Shown here: positions 1 to 10,754 of the stretch, piece after piece
How the letters are laid out: each line of letters opens with the position of its first letter
Numbering within the stretch: the first letter of the stretch is position 1
Assembly: GCA_946902875.1 (NCBI GenBank)
Contig: OX336340.1
Location: 16,011,566 to 16,075,565 of the forward strand
DNA from: Nematopogon swammerdamellus
Taxonomy: Eukaryota > Arthropoda > Insecta > Lepidoptera > Adelidae
DNA length: 64,000 bases
Direction of reading: 5' to 3'
Program-made: the position numbers and the translations under genes
The notes under the pieces: generated by a model
The model's database searches: none
What the model was told of the DNA's origin: nothing
Seen by the model: only the letters and a program-made list of their open reading frames with translations

Positions 1-135
1 AATAGGCTGGCGTCACTGGTATTATTGGTAATCTAGCAACCATGTCGTGTGGAACTGTCTTCCAGCGAGTGTGTTTCCCGAATCCGTTAACCTGAGTACG
101 TTGAAATATCGTATTAACAGGCTAGACAGCCTAGC
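1..135 (+). mobile_element. LINE fragment, C-terminal end of a reverse-transcriptase ORF
   Basis: From position 50 one frame reads WNCLPASVFPESVNLSTLK, the common C-terminal motif (WNSLP...) of non-LTR retrotransposon polyproteins. Truncated by the window edge. Confidence 0.6.
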
Positions 136-212
136 AACAGTGCTCAAATCTGCGTGCAATGCTCCTCACTGAGAGTGGTTTCCGCAAGAAGAGGTGATCT
201 GTTGACTGCACC

Positions 213-367
213 ATGTGTTTTCCGTCCAGTTCAGTGTAGTCGGCACGACCGAAGGGAAGCATTGACATGGCACCGTAGGTGATACCATAGTTCACCAAGG
301 TGTTATGGGATGACATCACGGATGTAGTAGGTGATGTAGCCAAAATTGTCAGTTTCCATAAAAAAAC
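213..367 (+). mobile_element. SINE family A, 3' fragment
   Basis: Matches the last 155 bases of the family A consensus, ending in CAGTTTCCAT plus an A tract. Lies in the Grip intron before the first visible exon. Confidence 0.85.
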
Positions 368-786
368 GATAGGTCCTAAGGCACAGCCACGGACCCACGT
401 TGGTTAGTGAATAAAAAAATTCTATAAAAAAATAGTGCCGAGATTTTATTGCGAAAAGTGATGAAAATCCTAAAGACCTCAAATTTTCATCAATGCTGGA
501 GGGATTTAACCACTACACTATATCACCTTCAATACATAATGGAACGAACGAACCAAGATGTAAATAAAAATAATTACAAGAATAAAAAAGAAAATAATCG
601 TTGTAGCTATATCAAAGTGGATTACTTACCTGTGTAATATACGTAGGTATTGTAAATGATCAACTGAATAAAAGATGTAAGAGTATCAGTAAGTAAAGTA
701 CTATTACTTCCAATATTGGCTGCCCGCCCAAGAGAGATCCAATGAGTTGTTTGTCTCCAATACCTGACTCGTCCATATTTGTTCAG

Positions 787-1025
787 CCTCACAGAACTCG
801 CTGTACATCACGACGAAGCTCGCCGAGGTGCCCGTGGAGAAGGTCAACGGTTCCCTCGGCATCACCATCCGCGGCGGTCTGCCCGAGAACCCTCAAGCCG
901 ACCTGCTGGTGAACAGCCGCGCGGTGGACGCGCAACCCCTGGTGGTGACCCACGTGAGGCCGGGCGGAGCCGCCTACAACACCTCCAGGATCAAGCCCGG
1001 CGACAGGCTCCTGAAGGTTGATCAC
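787..1025 (+). CDS. Grip: Grip exon a (first half of PDZ2)
   Basis: Acceptor TTCAG at 782-786, donor GTAAGG at 1026, phase 0 at its end. Encodes residues 1-79 of the visible part, with the SLGITIRGG binding loop and the [12 protein letters not shown] turn. It is GC-rich compared with its flanks, as are most exons here. Confidence 0.9.
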
Positions 1026-4000
1026 GTAAGGCGCTGTTTATGTTCATGTTCAGGTTTATGTTGTGTGCAAAGAATGGGAACAATTTTTCAACATGTAAAC
1101 CATAATTTTTATTAAATAAAATAAAAATTTACATAACTATATAAACACTTTCACTAGGACTGGGGATAGAGCGGAGTGTTCTGAGGACACTCGCCGCATT
1201 CCAACGCTTTATCGCAATATTTGCAGAATATTAATTTAAACAACTACCTAAACTAAACTTAATTAAAATACAACAAATTTATTTTAACTAAGTCTAACCT
1301 AACCTAACCTAACCTATACATAAAACTAATAAAAACTAAAATACATAGCTACAAACATGGACGACCTAGCGCTAGGTTGACTATGGCAACAAATAAGAAT
1401 ACCCATTGTCCCACTGAATGATCAAACTGATCGTCTGAGATAGCTGTAGGCACGTTGGTGCCCAGACGTCTCGATCTCGCTTCCCAAAGACCTTGACCAG
1501 ACTTTTCGCATCTCGGCTCCACACCCCACGGTTCATGTTTATCTTCAGGTAGTTCATGTTCGTTCATGTCCACCTTAATGTTCATGTTTATGTTTGTTTC
1601 TATGTTTATACTCTTTATTCGCAGATATCACTGACGAACAAAACGCTGTCTGAAGTCCACCAGATCCTTCAGAACTGTCCCCAGGTGACGAGCCTCACCA
1701 TCGAGTACGATGTCTCGATCATGGAGTCAGTCAAACTCGCGACTGGACCGCTTCTCATAGAGATCGAAAGGCCCTGCAATGAGGACCTGGGTCTATTCCT
1801 TACGAATCAAAGGTACTCCGAAGACTGCTACAGCTCGGGATCGGAAACCTATCAGAGAGTCGGTGGTTGCAATGGCGTCTTCATTGACAGCATACTCCCG
1901 GCGAGTATTAGTGACAGGTTAGGTTTTACTTATTCTTAAATTTATTTGTTTTAAGATCAGAACATGCTCACGGTTCAATAGTAAATATATGGTTCCAATA
2001 TTTGCCAATGTTGTAACAGCCTAACTGAGCATAACATTAACGTCACATGGGTAAAACCAAACCACATCAGCTTAGATTAACTCACGTTGAGCTGAAGGTA
2101 TACCGTCACATTCGCTCTAGAATATTCTTGCGCTCTAGCATCGTTATTATAGCTAGTGCACTTCGCTCCAGCTCACTCTATACACTAAATTAACTTGCCA
2201 ATGTGGCGTTAGCGACACTGTACAAAAAGCCATCACACATTACACCAACTGCTCCTGGTTTCCCCTAGATGTGGAGCCCTGCATCCCGGAGACCAGCTGC
2301 TGGCCTTCGACGAACTGGTGATAGAGAACGGAAACTACTCTGCCGAAGAAGTGATGTGCTACCTGGACAACTCCGACAAGGGTTACAGCAGGCTACACGT
2401 AGCGCCGAGACACGTCCTCTTACACAATACTCGCTATAACAGAGGTAAATTTGAGGTACACCTTAGACGGTAGGTAGGTAGGTAGGTACCATAAGCGTGG
2501 ATCCGTGAAAGTGGTGAACCAGTTAGTTTTTCATTGAAGGAAATCATCGTGAAGAAACAACCGGTCTGCAGACGCCGCGAGTCATCTCGTCGTCTTAATG
2601 AATGGCAGGATATAGTTGCAGCTTAGAGGCCTGATATTAATGAGGGAAAACGATAATTAGTTAGAATGTCTGATTTCAACATGTCCAAGCGTAGTTTACC
2701 TACTTATGGATGAAATTATACAATAAAACAATAAACAACAATGCGTTTCACATTTTAGGTAGGTGGCTAAATACGTGATATATTTTTGCAGAAAACTCAT
2801 TTTCCGGTACATCTACACTCAACACCAGGAAGCACAGGCAAAGAAACTACAGACAAAGCTCGGTGCCCAAGCTGGGCATGCAGGAGGATTATGGTGAGAT
2901 TTCATACCCTACCTACATAAGAAAACAAGAACTGTTTCTTTAGAAAGAAAGAAAGAAGAAAGAAAGAAAGAAAATATATTTATTCACCGATGCAGTACAC
3001 ACAATAATTTTATACAATTATACACCAGGATGGTGAAACGGAAACCGCTCAGCTGAGGCGCAGTAGGACTCCGCGCTGGTTTTCAGCGGCTCCCGTTTTA
3101 AAATAATAACTACCTAATATCGGAATTAGAACATAAAATTAAAAATAAACTATACAAAACAAATTAGAAACATTAACAATATAAATATTGAAAGAAGTCA
3201 ACATATTCAACATATTAAAAAATACTCAACAACACGCTTAAAGCTTAGCACATTTTTGAAAATAAATAGCATCTTTATCCTGTCATGTTCACAGTGACGA
3301 ACTGAAAACCTGTTAAACTTTATCAGAGGATCGATTATGACATTTCGATCCATACAAGTAAGTAAATATTTCATTGAGAAAGGATGTAACGGCTCTAGTG
3401 GGCTAGTTGGTACTTAAATTGCCATACAAATATTTACTTGAGCACGTTAATTTTACGCAACGAAATGTAAAACAAAAACATAATCGAGCCACAGAACAAC
3501 GATTTACGTTAAATCAAATTAATTATTCGCCAAAATCAAATTACTTATTCGTTGCACGGAACTACACAAACAACGCCGCTACCACGATCGCTCGTGAAGC
3601 CAAGAACACCTGTCTATAAATTGTTTAGAGCGGAACATTTGCCGCAGACTGTCAACAGAACTACCTGAGCGGTGTGGGTGTGTGCCGCACGGAGACACTC
3701 GAGCTGCAGCTGGAGATCCCGGCCGGATCCGACAGCGGCATCACGGTGTACGAAGAGAACTCAGCGCTCGTCATCACACACATCACACATCAGTCCCCGG
3801 CCTACAGGTGCACTTAGGTTGACTGCGTATATCGATGTTGTAACTCGGAACGGAAAAGAACCGACCATTAGGCGATGTTATCCACAAAAGGTGGTCGAGA
3901 GATGTAGTCGATATATCCATATCTCCTTATGAACCAATAACCGATCCAAGCTGGAGACGTTGCCTGTTTCCCGTGTTACCTACCTTGAACATGCAGTAAG

Positions 4001-7000
4001 GAAAATTAATACCTACAGTCTACACCATAATGATTCATTTTCTAACTTAATTATAGATCTGGTTGCCTGCAAACCCGAGACCGTGTCGTTGCGATCAACG
4101 GGCATGAGAACCTCACGACCGAAATTGCCAACGATATTCTACAAAGGCGAAATGACTCCCACAGCCCGAAGTACATCAACCTGAAGGTGGAATTTAGTAT
4201 GCCCAATACTATCGAGGCGTCGAGCGGGGTTTTCAGCGTCAAACTGGCGAAGAACTCTGCAGGGCTTGGAGTTACTATCACGGGTAAGTTTTAGGTGGAC
4301 CCTCCTCATAGAGAACCGAATAGCGGTGTACATGAAGTGTAAGTCGTTATCTAACGTCGTGGGTATAACAAATTGCTATGTAATTTGCCAATTGACTCCT
4401 CTCACAACGGAGTTAATCAAGGAGCGCAATTAACAATTTGCGTAGGTAGGTAAATACTACAGACAGATCATAGAAAGGGTGAGCTCTACACATAGAGATG
4501 TTCAACTTTTTTCAATGGCCTAATAATGGGCCGAATTACCGCGTATAGTGCTAAGATCACAATGCCATTAGTTTAGAGTGAATGAATGAAGGTTGACGGG
4601 CAATCATGTGTGTATCTATCTTTCCAAATTGTATTACCCCCTCTGAAGACAGTAAAAAATTGTCATATCGTTAATGCATTGGCTTTTATGAGGCATGTAC
4701 CTACTGTAGGTATGATGTGGAATGGGGATAAACTATAATGGAGTTTCAATTGCATTGCAGGGTCGAAACAGCGCTTGGTGAACCAGGATGAGCCGATGGT
4801 GATCTCGGATATCAAGGCGGGCTCGGTGGCCCATCGCAGCGGAGCTCTCTCGCCGGGAGACCAACTGCTGGCTATCAACGCGCAACCATTGCATAACCTA
4901 TCCTTGGTAACTTATAAAATATCCTCCATTGCTACATCATAGTTACTCGTGCAAATAATATCCATTGTATGCTTCAACATAGTCGTCCATTCGGTTAAAT
5001 TTATTATAAGTATCGCGGAAGTATTCCCGCGTTCCCGGCACAGTCATTCTCATTATAAACTGTACTCGTATGAATTGCACCCACAGAATGTACCTACCTA
5101 ATGCTAATTTGGCATTTTCGGAAGCCGATGTGTTTAGTACCCACCTATACCTACAACATCGTAGCAGAAACATGACTACTAATATCTATCGAGCACACTG
5201 TGAACTAATTCTAAAGACATAAGAAACTTAATGAAGCTATTAAAACCTCGCAAAACCATCCGGGACCTTGGTTGGAGTCCTATTGGACCGGAAGCTAAAA
5301 TTTATAGAACACAATGATATGATTGTCAGCAGGACGTACCTACAAGAGTATCTGATTCGTATTGAGAGTACCTATGTAAACCTTTTAAAAGTATCGCAAT
5401 GTTTAAGAACACAAGGACTTACCTAAATGACTGCGCTTACGTTCGAAGTATGTTAGAATACGCTGCTGTATCTGGTCCCCTAGATATGACAATCGTAAGA
5501 AACTGACCGAACGCATACTTACCTACACAATTTTTTCTTGAGACACATTATTTGTATAACTTGTAGGACACTCCGTACTTCGTCATTATATCACGAGCTG
5601 TAGGCGTTTCAAGCTCGTGGAAGAAAGACGGACGTTAGCGGATCTGATGCTCCTATTTGATGTGGTGCGTGGGCGCTTGGGTAGCACGGAATTGCTGGGA
5701 GAGGTGGCGCTGAATGTTCCCTCCGCCGCACTCGCCACGCTACGCTCTTTTGTTTACGCTCAGAACAATGTTCTCACCAGCGTAGCACGCACATGTCACG
5801 ACTCATTCTCGGATATTGATATATTCCACCTCTCGATCGAGGTCTACATTTAGAAAGAAACCCAAATTATTCTTACGAGCGAATGAACATTTATTTTATC
5901 TCTTTTTCTTTTTTATACGACTATCTACTCACTCACACAATCATCCTTACACACCCTCGCAATACACACACCCACACTCACCTCCACACATACACATATA
6001 TATGTAATTTAAATTGTATATAACATATTATGGTTCCGGGTTGAATAAAAAATATATTAGCTCTTAAGGAAAATCTGTAAATTACTGTACTTGTTACTTG
6101 TTACGAATTACGATCACTTGTTGTAATGATAAGCTTTAAATGTTCTAAATAAATAAATATCTTCATTTTCACAGGACACAGCCTTCAATATACTTCAGAA
6201 CTCTCCAGACGACATCATAACGCTCAAAATCCGAAAGACCGACCCTGACGACGTATCTTCCCAGAAATCAAACCCGAAATTGACCCTCAAGTCGTTTAAC
6301 AACATCGAAACGACAGCCGTAGTACACAACGGCATAGAACCGAACAACTGCTTGGAGGATCCCAACGGAATCATAGAGAGGAGAAATGGGTGCATGGACA
6401 ATGGTAACACAGCAATATTCACCGTGGAGTTGGTAAAGCAGGAGAATGGACCCCTGGGACTGACGATAGCTGGCAGTGAGGATGTGACACAACCAATACT
6501 CTTGAGTGGACTTGTTGAAGGTGAGACTGAGAACCGTAATACATACATAGATACATACAACGTCACGCCTTTATCCCAGTGAGTTAGACAGAGAAAATTA
6601 ATTTCCACGTGGCACGATCCTGACAAATCTCTGCTGCCTCTTCCACTCTCATAATTATCTTCATACCATACATTTTCGTCGGTGAACGGGTACTACGCAC
6701 TTGGCCCTTTTTGAGCACTTGCCCGATCTGGTTCAGGTACTTGTGTCTAGGGCGACTCTTCCTGGCTCTTCTACTCACATTCGCTCCATAATTTTTTTTC
6801 GTTCGTCTTCCAGACCAGAGTTCTTACAACACCGATTACTCGTCACAATTCGTCACAAATCTAATTCAAGGAGGTGTCTAATTACTTCATCATACTCAGT
6901 CAGATATAGGCCTAAATAAAATTGAACTGTGTATTCTGTCAGGTGGTGTAGCGGAAAAAAGTGGCCAACTGAACATTGGCGACGAAATCCTGTCCATTAA

Positions 7001-10000
7001 CGGTGAGAGTGTTCTAAACAAGCCACTTTCGGAAGCCATCAAGCTGCTTCAGCACAATAACCATCACGTCCAGCTCAAGATCTCCAGGAAGATGAGCGGT
7101 GGGTCCACAAGAAACCCACTTTATTATTTTTAAAAATAACTCTCCTAACTCGACTGGCTTGACTACATGGCCCATTTTAGATCCTCGGTCAAATCCTGTT
7201 ATGTTTAGTTGACTACTTACTAATGAGCTTACTCTAGGACCACCTAGGACATAGAAAAGTGCCTCCGGCAGTTTCGAACATTGTACATTTCCGCCGTTTA
7301 ATTTGCTCAAACGCATATTTAGTAGTTCATCGTATATTAATTCAGAAATAAATTGTGAATGACACTCTAAAAACCATGAAAACATATCTCTAATATTTGA
7401 AGTAACACAGTTCCTTTCTACTTCACATCTAGGTCCAGTAGAAGCCACGGCAGGCACGGATCTGAGTGGTCCTCGAGACTCCAATCCATGCAGCAATCAC
7501 TCCAACTCCAGTCCAGGCCTGTCCAACGACAGCGCCGTCGAGTCTTGGGACCAGAATACACCCGTTCGGACTAGCGCTGTCATGGGTATGTACACGTTAC
7601 AATCAGTTCACATCTATCTTGATCAAACATTGCCAAAAAAAAATCAATAATTTCAAATTCAAAGTTTAGGTAGATGGAGAAATAATAGACACTAAAGAGA
7701 GTCCAGGCATGTCAGCTGCAATACCGATTGCAAGCTTATATATTTTGGTTCAAACCCAGTCAATGTCATCAGAAACAATTTCTTAAACCCCGTCTTTTAC
7801 TTCCAGGAAATAATGAAATAATTGAATACGCTATTCCCGACAAGAGCCGGACGACCGAGAAACTGCCTTACTCTCCCACTGACGAGGACAAGCTACTAGC
7901 ATCCAACTACAACACCATAGCTCCCTACACCATCAACGACCTTCCACTTCCAAACTACTCTCTAAACAACTCTCTCAAGACCTTCCACTACGAAAACACG
8001 TGTATAATCCCTGAAAACACACTCAGAAACAAACAAAATGCCACTAGAGAAGACGACGTCAATCAAATCGAAATCCTGACGAACAATATGAAGGAATGCC
8101 AACTGCATAAGACGGACAGACTGAGTTGTAAGTGCGACTACGTGCAGATGGGACCCTACGGCATATCCGGTACTCCGAGAAGGGGGAACTGGGACGACTA
8201 CAACTTGAACAGTGGGATCTACACAGTGTCGAAACCGCAACAGTCGCCCGCGAAGCTCAACATGCCCGGGACGAGTTTCCAGTTTTCAGCGAGTCCGGCG
8301 TATGAAAATGAAATGCCAGGTAGGTATTACCTGTAGCGTGTAGAGCCGGTACTTAAAAATAATAGTCCCACTGTATCTCTCCCGGTTTATGTCGTAAAGG
8401 GCGGCTGTAAGGGCGAGATTCCGTGCTATATGGCGACAGTATAGCCACCTCTCACCTTGGCACAGTCCTTCTACCGAATCACGCAACAAGTGGGTTTGCG
8501 TGCCTTACTTGTTGCTTGATGTTCGAACTATTGAGAAATAACAATAGATCTATCTAGTCTAGTAAAAAAAATTAATGAAAACATCAGTACGTAGCTTTAT
8601 TGAATATTTTAAAGTTATTTAAATATTTGTATTAATTTTAATTTGTATTCATTTAACTGCAGAAATTTAAGCTATGCATTTTTCTGAATGTTTTTTTATA
8701 TTTAGCAAAATTTTGTTTAATGTTTAAAAAAATATTAAGAAATCTCATCAAATATAGAAATTTTAACGACAATTCTTAGAAAAATACACTAATAATTGAG
8801 CTTGAATAATTTTCGATGTAAACGATGAAGTCGGCATTTTCGGGCCCGCATCGAGCCGGAGGCCCTGGCCTCGTGTCGCATAATGTCCTTACCTTGTGGA
8901 AAAGACTTCACTGGTCGCAGCGATAATTGGGCTCTGGTGCCCTAACTCTCAACTTCAAATCATAAATCATCATAGGTATTTCCTGTGTTCTTAGTCACTG
9001 TGTTCCTGTGTCCTCGTGAGTTAGTTAGTTTTTACCTAAATACCATATGTCAATATTTGACATTGAATTAAAATGTATGTAGGTATACTATTCATATAAA
9101 ATTATCCACTCCCCAGGACTGTACAACACGGAGAGCATATCCCCAATGCGTGGTTCAGTGCACCACGTGATCCTGTACAAGGACGCAATCTACGACGACT
9201 ATGGATTCTCCGTATCAGACGGCCTGTACGAGCGTGGGGTCTACATCAACCGCATTCGCAAGGGTGGTCCGGCAGACATTGTGGGTCTACTGGAACCTTT
9301 TGATAGGATATTGCAGGTGAAAATACATTTTCTGTTCGGGTGACTAAAAACCTGTCTGTAGGTGAGCGGTTCCAGCCACAGACCTCGAATTTTACAGTGG
9401 GTTCCAGCAACAGATAAATAGCAACGAAAGGTCGAGAAAGAATTGTTTTTAGGGTTTCCGTACCTCAAAAGGAAAAAACGGAACCTTTATGGGATCACTT
9501 TGTTGTCCGTCCGTCCGTCTGTCAAGACCCTTTTGGAGGAAGGAATGCTAGAGGTATCAAGTTTAAATTAATATCAAATAGGTAATAAGTTTTACGGTCT
9601 CTCAGATGTAAAAAATTCAAGCTTCTAAGTCAACGCAATCAACAGCCAATAAGACAATATAAATGTGACGAAAAGCCACTCAGCTGATTCACTGTGTAAG
9701 CATTATCAGATTTATTCTCTCTTTGATTTTGATGCTTTTCGAAGCCTCGTTCGAAGTCTCATGTTATGTTCGTATCTTCAATATTGGTTAATTACAGCTG
9801 CTCCACTGGTAGTTGTCTTCCTTTAGTTTGGTGACGCATGTGGTGTGCAGGTGAACGGGACTCGAACAGTGGACTACGACTGTTGCCTCACCGTACCTCT
9901 CATTGCGGCCGCTGGGGACAGACTCGAGATTGTAGTTCAGAGACTTAAGGTATACGTTTTTTATAGTCTTGCAGCTTTATTTCTTTTTTTTTTTAGTTTA

Positions 10001-10754
10001 AAATGCAACATTGTTTTAAATTTACTACAAAATATAGTACCTACCATCACAGTAGGTACCATTCTACATTCGTAGGTGGCAAAAGTCACTGAGGTTTGAA
10101 ATGCCAAGCTGGCTTGATAGGTGCCTTTTTAAATCAGTTTTAAATGACCCAATGTTATATTTCATGTTATAATTCAATGTTATAATTCAGATGATCATAG
10201 ATTCTCAGGACAAAGGTCAGATCAGTGTCAGTCAGCGTTTATGCGTCCGCTGCTGGACATACGCCTCTAAAAAACGTTTCTTCAGTCTTCTCGACCTTCA
10301 GCTGTACGGTACCACTGATTGCCTCTGACATACTTAATTTCGTCGCCTCGCCCGGCGGCGTAAGGTCTTCGCAAACACGTTTCGCTGTGGCCGCCAGCGG
10401 AGAAACCATTTACCCCAACGGTCCTCGTCTCATCGGCTGGCGTGGTTAGCCCAATGCCATTTCATCTTAGCCACCCGGTGTTCTATATACTTTGATGCGT
10501 CGACGGATTCCCATTACGCACCATATCGCGTGGCGATATGTCCAGCATGCCCAATTTTTTCACGTTTACTCAATTGACTTGTTGTGCAAGCGTACCTACC
10601 TACAAATATGATCTCAAGTATTCTAGCTAGAGAATGCCAATGATTATTCTCAAATACAATGGTTATTTTGGAATTTCAGAAAACCGCAAAGGTGCCGAGA
10701 ACAGACGACAGCTCCAGCCAAGGTGATAACAATGTAATTACAAAAACAATTTAG
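787..10754 (+). CDS. Grip: Grip, multi-PDZ scaffold (3' part: PDZ2-PDZ7 and C-terminus)
   Basis: Fourteen exons join in frame: 787-1025, 1625-1917, 2269-2444, 2792-2893, 3648-3807, 4057-4283, 4761-4906, 6175-6520, 6943-7098, 7433-7585, 7807-8319, 9117-9316, 9851-9949, 10680-10754. They give 960 residues and a TAG stop. Six PDZ domains are visible by their carboxylate-binding loops: SLGI (residue 22), DLGL (133), SGITV (299), GLGV (392), PLGL (540) and YGFSV (865). Their order and linkers match GRIP1/GRIP2 PDZ2-7, including a long low-complexity linker (about 616-836) before PDZ7. By family knowledge GRIP has no enzymatic activity; it clusters membrane proteins through their C-terminal tails (AMPA receptors in vertebrates, muscle-guidance receptors in flies). 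PDZ1 and the start codon lie before the window. The first two bases of the first exon belong to a split codon. Family identity is very likely; individual splice sites were chosen by eye from GT/AG and phase. Confidence 0.93.
1293..1315. repeat. Short (CCTAA)n tract
   Basis: Four tandem copies of AACCT, the insect telomere repeat unit on one strand. Too short to be informative by itself. Confidence 0.8.
1625..1917 (+). CDS. Grip: Grip exon b (end of PDZ2, start of PDZ3)
   Basis: Acceptor CGCAG, donor GTTAGG at 1918. Encodes residues 80-176 with [14 protein letters not shown], the stretch that joins PDZ2 to PDZ3 in GRIP proteins. PDZ3 begins at PLLIEIE. Ends two bases into an Arg codon. Confidence 0.9.
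2269..2444 (+). CDS. Grip: Grip exon c (second half of PDZ3)
   Basis: Acceptor CCCTAG, donor GTAAAT at 2445. Encodes [15 protein letters not shown], the usual second half of PDZ3, and runs out of the domain. Ends one base into a codon. Confidence 0.88.
2792..2893 (+). CDS. Grip: Grip exon d (linker between PDZ3 and PDZ4)
   Basis: Acceptor TTTGCAG, donor GTGAGA at 2894. A short basic and polar linker (Ser, Arg, Gln, Asn rich) with no fold visible. Phase fits both neighbours. A purine-rich GAAA tract follows in the intron at about 2941-2972. Confidence 0.8.
3648..3807 (+). CDS. Grip: Grip exon e (first half of PDZ4)
   Basis: Acceptor GCCGCAG chosen because it is the only nearby AG that keeps the frame. 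Donor GTGCAC at 3808 is weak. Encodes [20 protein letters not shown] and [13 protein letters not shown]. The binding loop reads SGITV instead of the usual x-Leu-Gly-hydrophobic, a divergence also known for some GRIP PDZ4 domains. Confidence 0.85.
4057..4283 (+). CDS. Grip: Grip exon f (end of PDZ4, start of PDZ5)
   Basis: Acceptor TTATAG, donor GTAAGT at 4284. Encodes [18 protein letters not shown] (PDZ4) and, after a very short linker, [16 protein letters not shown] (PDZ5). The tight PDZ4-PDZ5 spacing is typical of GRIP, where the two fold as a tandem. Confidence 0.9.
4761..4906 (+). CDS. Grip: Grip exon g (PDZ5 core)
   Basis: Acceptor TTGCAG, donor GTAACT at 4907, phase 0 at its end. Encodes [17 protein letters not shown] and [10 protein letters not shown], close to vertebrate GRIP PDZ5. 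Confidence 0.92.
5590..5850 (+). mobile_element. LINE (Jockey/CR1-like) C-terminal fragment
   Basis: Frame encodes [16 protein letters not shown] and [14 protein letters not shown], typical of the post-reverse-transcriptase region of Jockey- and CR1-type elements. Followed by an AT-rich tail. Lies in the Grip intron before exon h. Confidence 0.7.
6175..6520 (+). CDS. Grip: Grip exon h (end of PDZ5, linker, start of PDZ6)
   Basis: Acceptor TTTCACAG, donor GTGAGA at 6521. Encodes the last PDZ5 helix and strand ([17 protein letters not shown]), an Asn-rich linker of about 55 residues, and the PDZ6 loop [11 protein letters not shown]. Confidence 0.9.
6590..6800 (-). mobile_element. LINE polyprotein C-terminal fragment
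   Basis: Minus-strand frame contains [18 protein letters not shown] and [12 protein letters not shown], a recurrent C-terminal block of lepidopteran LINE polyproteins. Two further copies are at 56880 and 58300. Confidence 0.7.
6943..7098 (+). CDS. Grip: Grip exon i (second half of PDZ6)
   Basis: Acceptor CTGTCAG, donor GTGGGT at 7099. Encodes [20 protein letters not shown] and the alpha-B helix, a near match to GRIP PDZ6. Confidence 0.92.
7433..7585 (+). CDS. Grip: Grip exon j (linker after PDZ6)
   Basis: Acceptor ATCTAG, donor GTATGT at 7586. Ser/Asn/Pro-rich disordered linker. The stretch DSAVESWD resembles the DSAVDSWD block in vertebrate GRIP1, which supports the assignment. Confidence 0.87.
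7807..8319 (+). CDS. Grip: Grip exon k (long disordered linker)
   Basis: Acceptor TTCCAG, donor GTAGGT at 8320. The largest exon, about 170 codons, low in hydrophobic residues and rich in Asn, Ser, Thr and Tyr. A copy of an interspersed repeat begins only about 15-20 bases after the donor. Confidence 0.87.
8331..8525 (+). repeat. Interspersed repeat family D, copy 1
   Basis: Begins with GTGTAGAGCCGGTACTTAAA and ends near GCCTTACTTGTTGCTTGATG. Other copies at 26645, 26869 and 27887. Class unknown. Sits directly after Grip exon k. Confidence 0.7.
9117..9316 (+). CDS. Grip: Grip exon l (first half of PDZ7)
   Basis: Acceptor CCCCAG, donor GTGAAA at 9317. Encodes [19 protein letters not shown] and [16 protein letters not shown], a strong match to GRIP PDZ7, whose binding loop is unusual (YGFSV). 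Confidence 0.93.
9455..9535. repeat. Interspersed repeat family E fragment (GGGTTCCGTA type)
   Basis: Contains TTTCCGTACCTCAAAAGG and a short GTCC run, a common lepidopteran dispersed repeat. Longer copies at 23089, 40031 and 52678. Confidence 0.65.
9851..9949 (+). CDS. Grip: Grip exon m (second half of PDZ7)
   Basis: Acceptor GTGCAG, donor GTATAC at 9950. Encodes [19 protein letters not shown], the conserved end of PDZ7. Confidence 0.92.
10225..10560. mobile_element. Old LINE-derived repeat
   Basis: Starts with a version of CGTCCGCTGCTGGACATA followed by diverged sequence ending in a CATTTCATCTTAGC block, a layout I recognise from dispersed lepidopteran LINE remains. Heavily mutated. Lies in the last Grip intron. 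Confidence 0.5.
10680..10754 (+). CDS. Grip: Grip last exon (C-terminal tail and stop)
   Basis: Acceptor ATTTCAG, then 24 codons and TAG at 10752-10754. The tail is short, polar and ends KTI. It is much shorter than the vertebrate tail. Confidence 0.82.
   Translation, partial: KTAKVPRTDDSSSQGDNNVITKTI

Noticed and set aside
1293..1315. Interstitial telomere sequence
   Set aside because: Only four CCTAA units, which occur by chance or as common short tracts in insect genomes.
3672..3932. Plus-strand frame of 86 codons over Grip exon e
   Set aside because: Wrong frame. The PDZ4 reading is the one in phase with both neighbours.
7014..7496. 160-codon minus-strand frame
   Set aside because: It overlaps Grip exons i and j on the opposite strand and has no domain.
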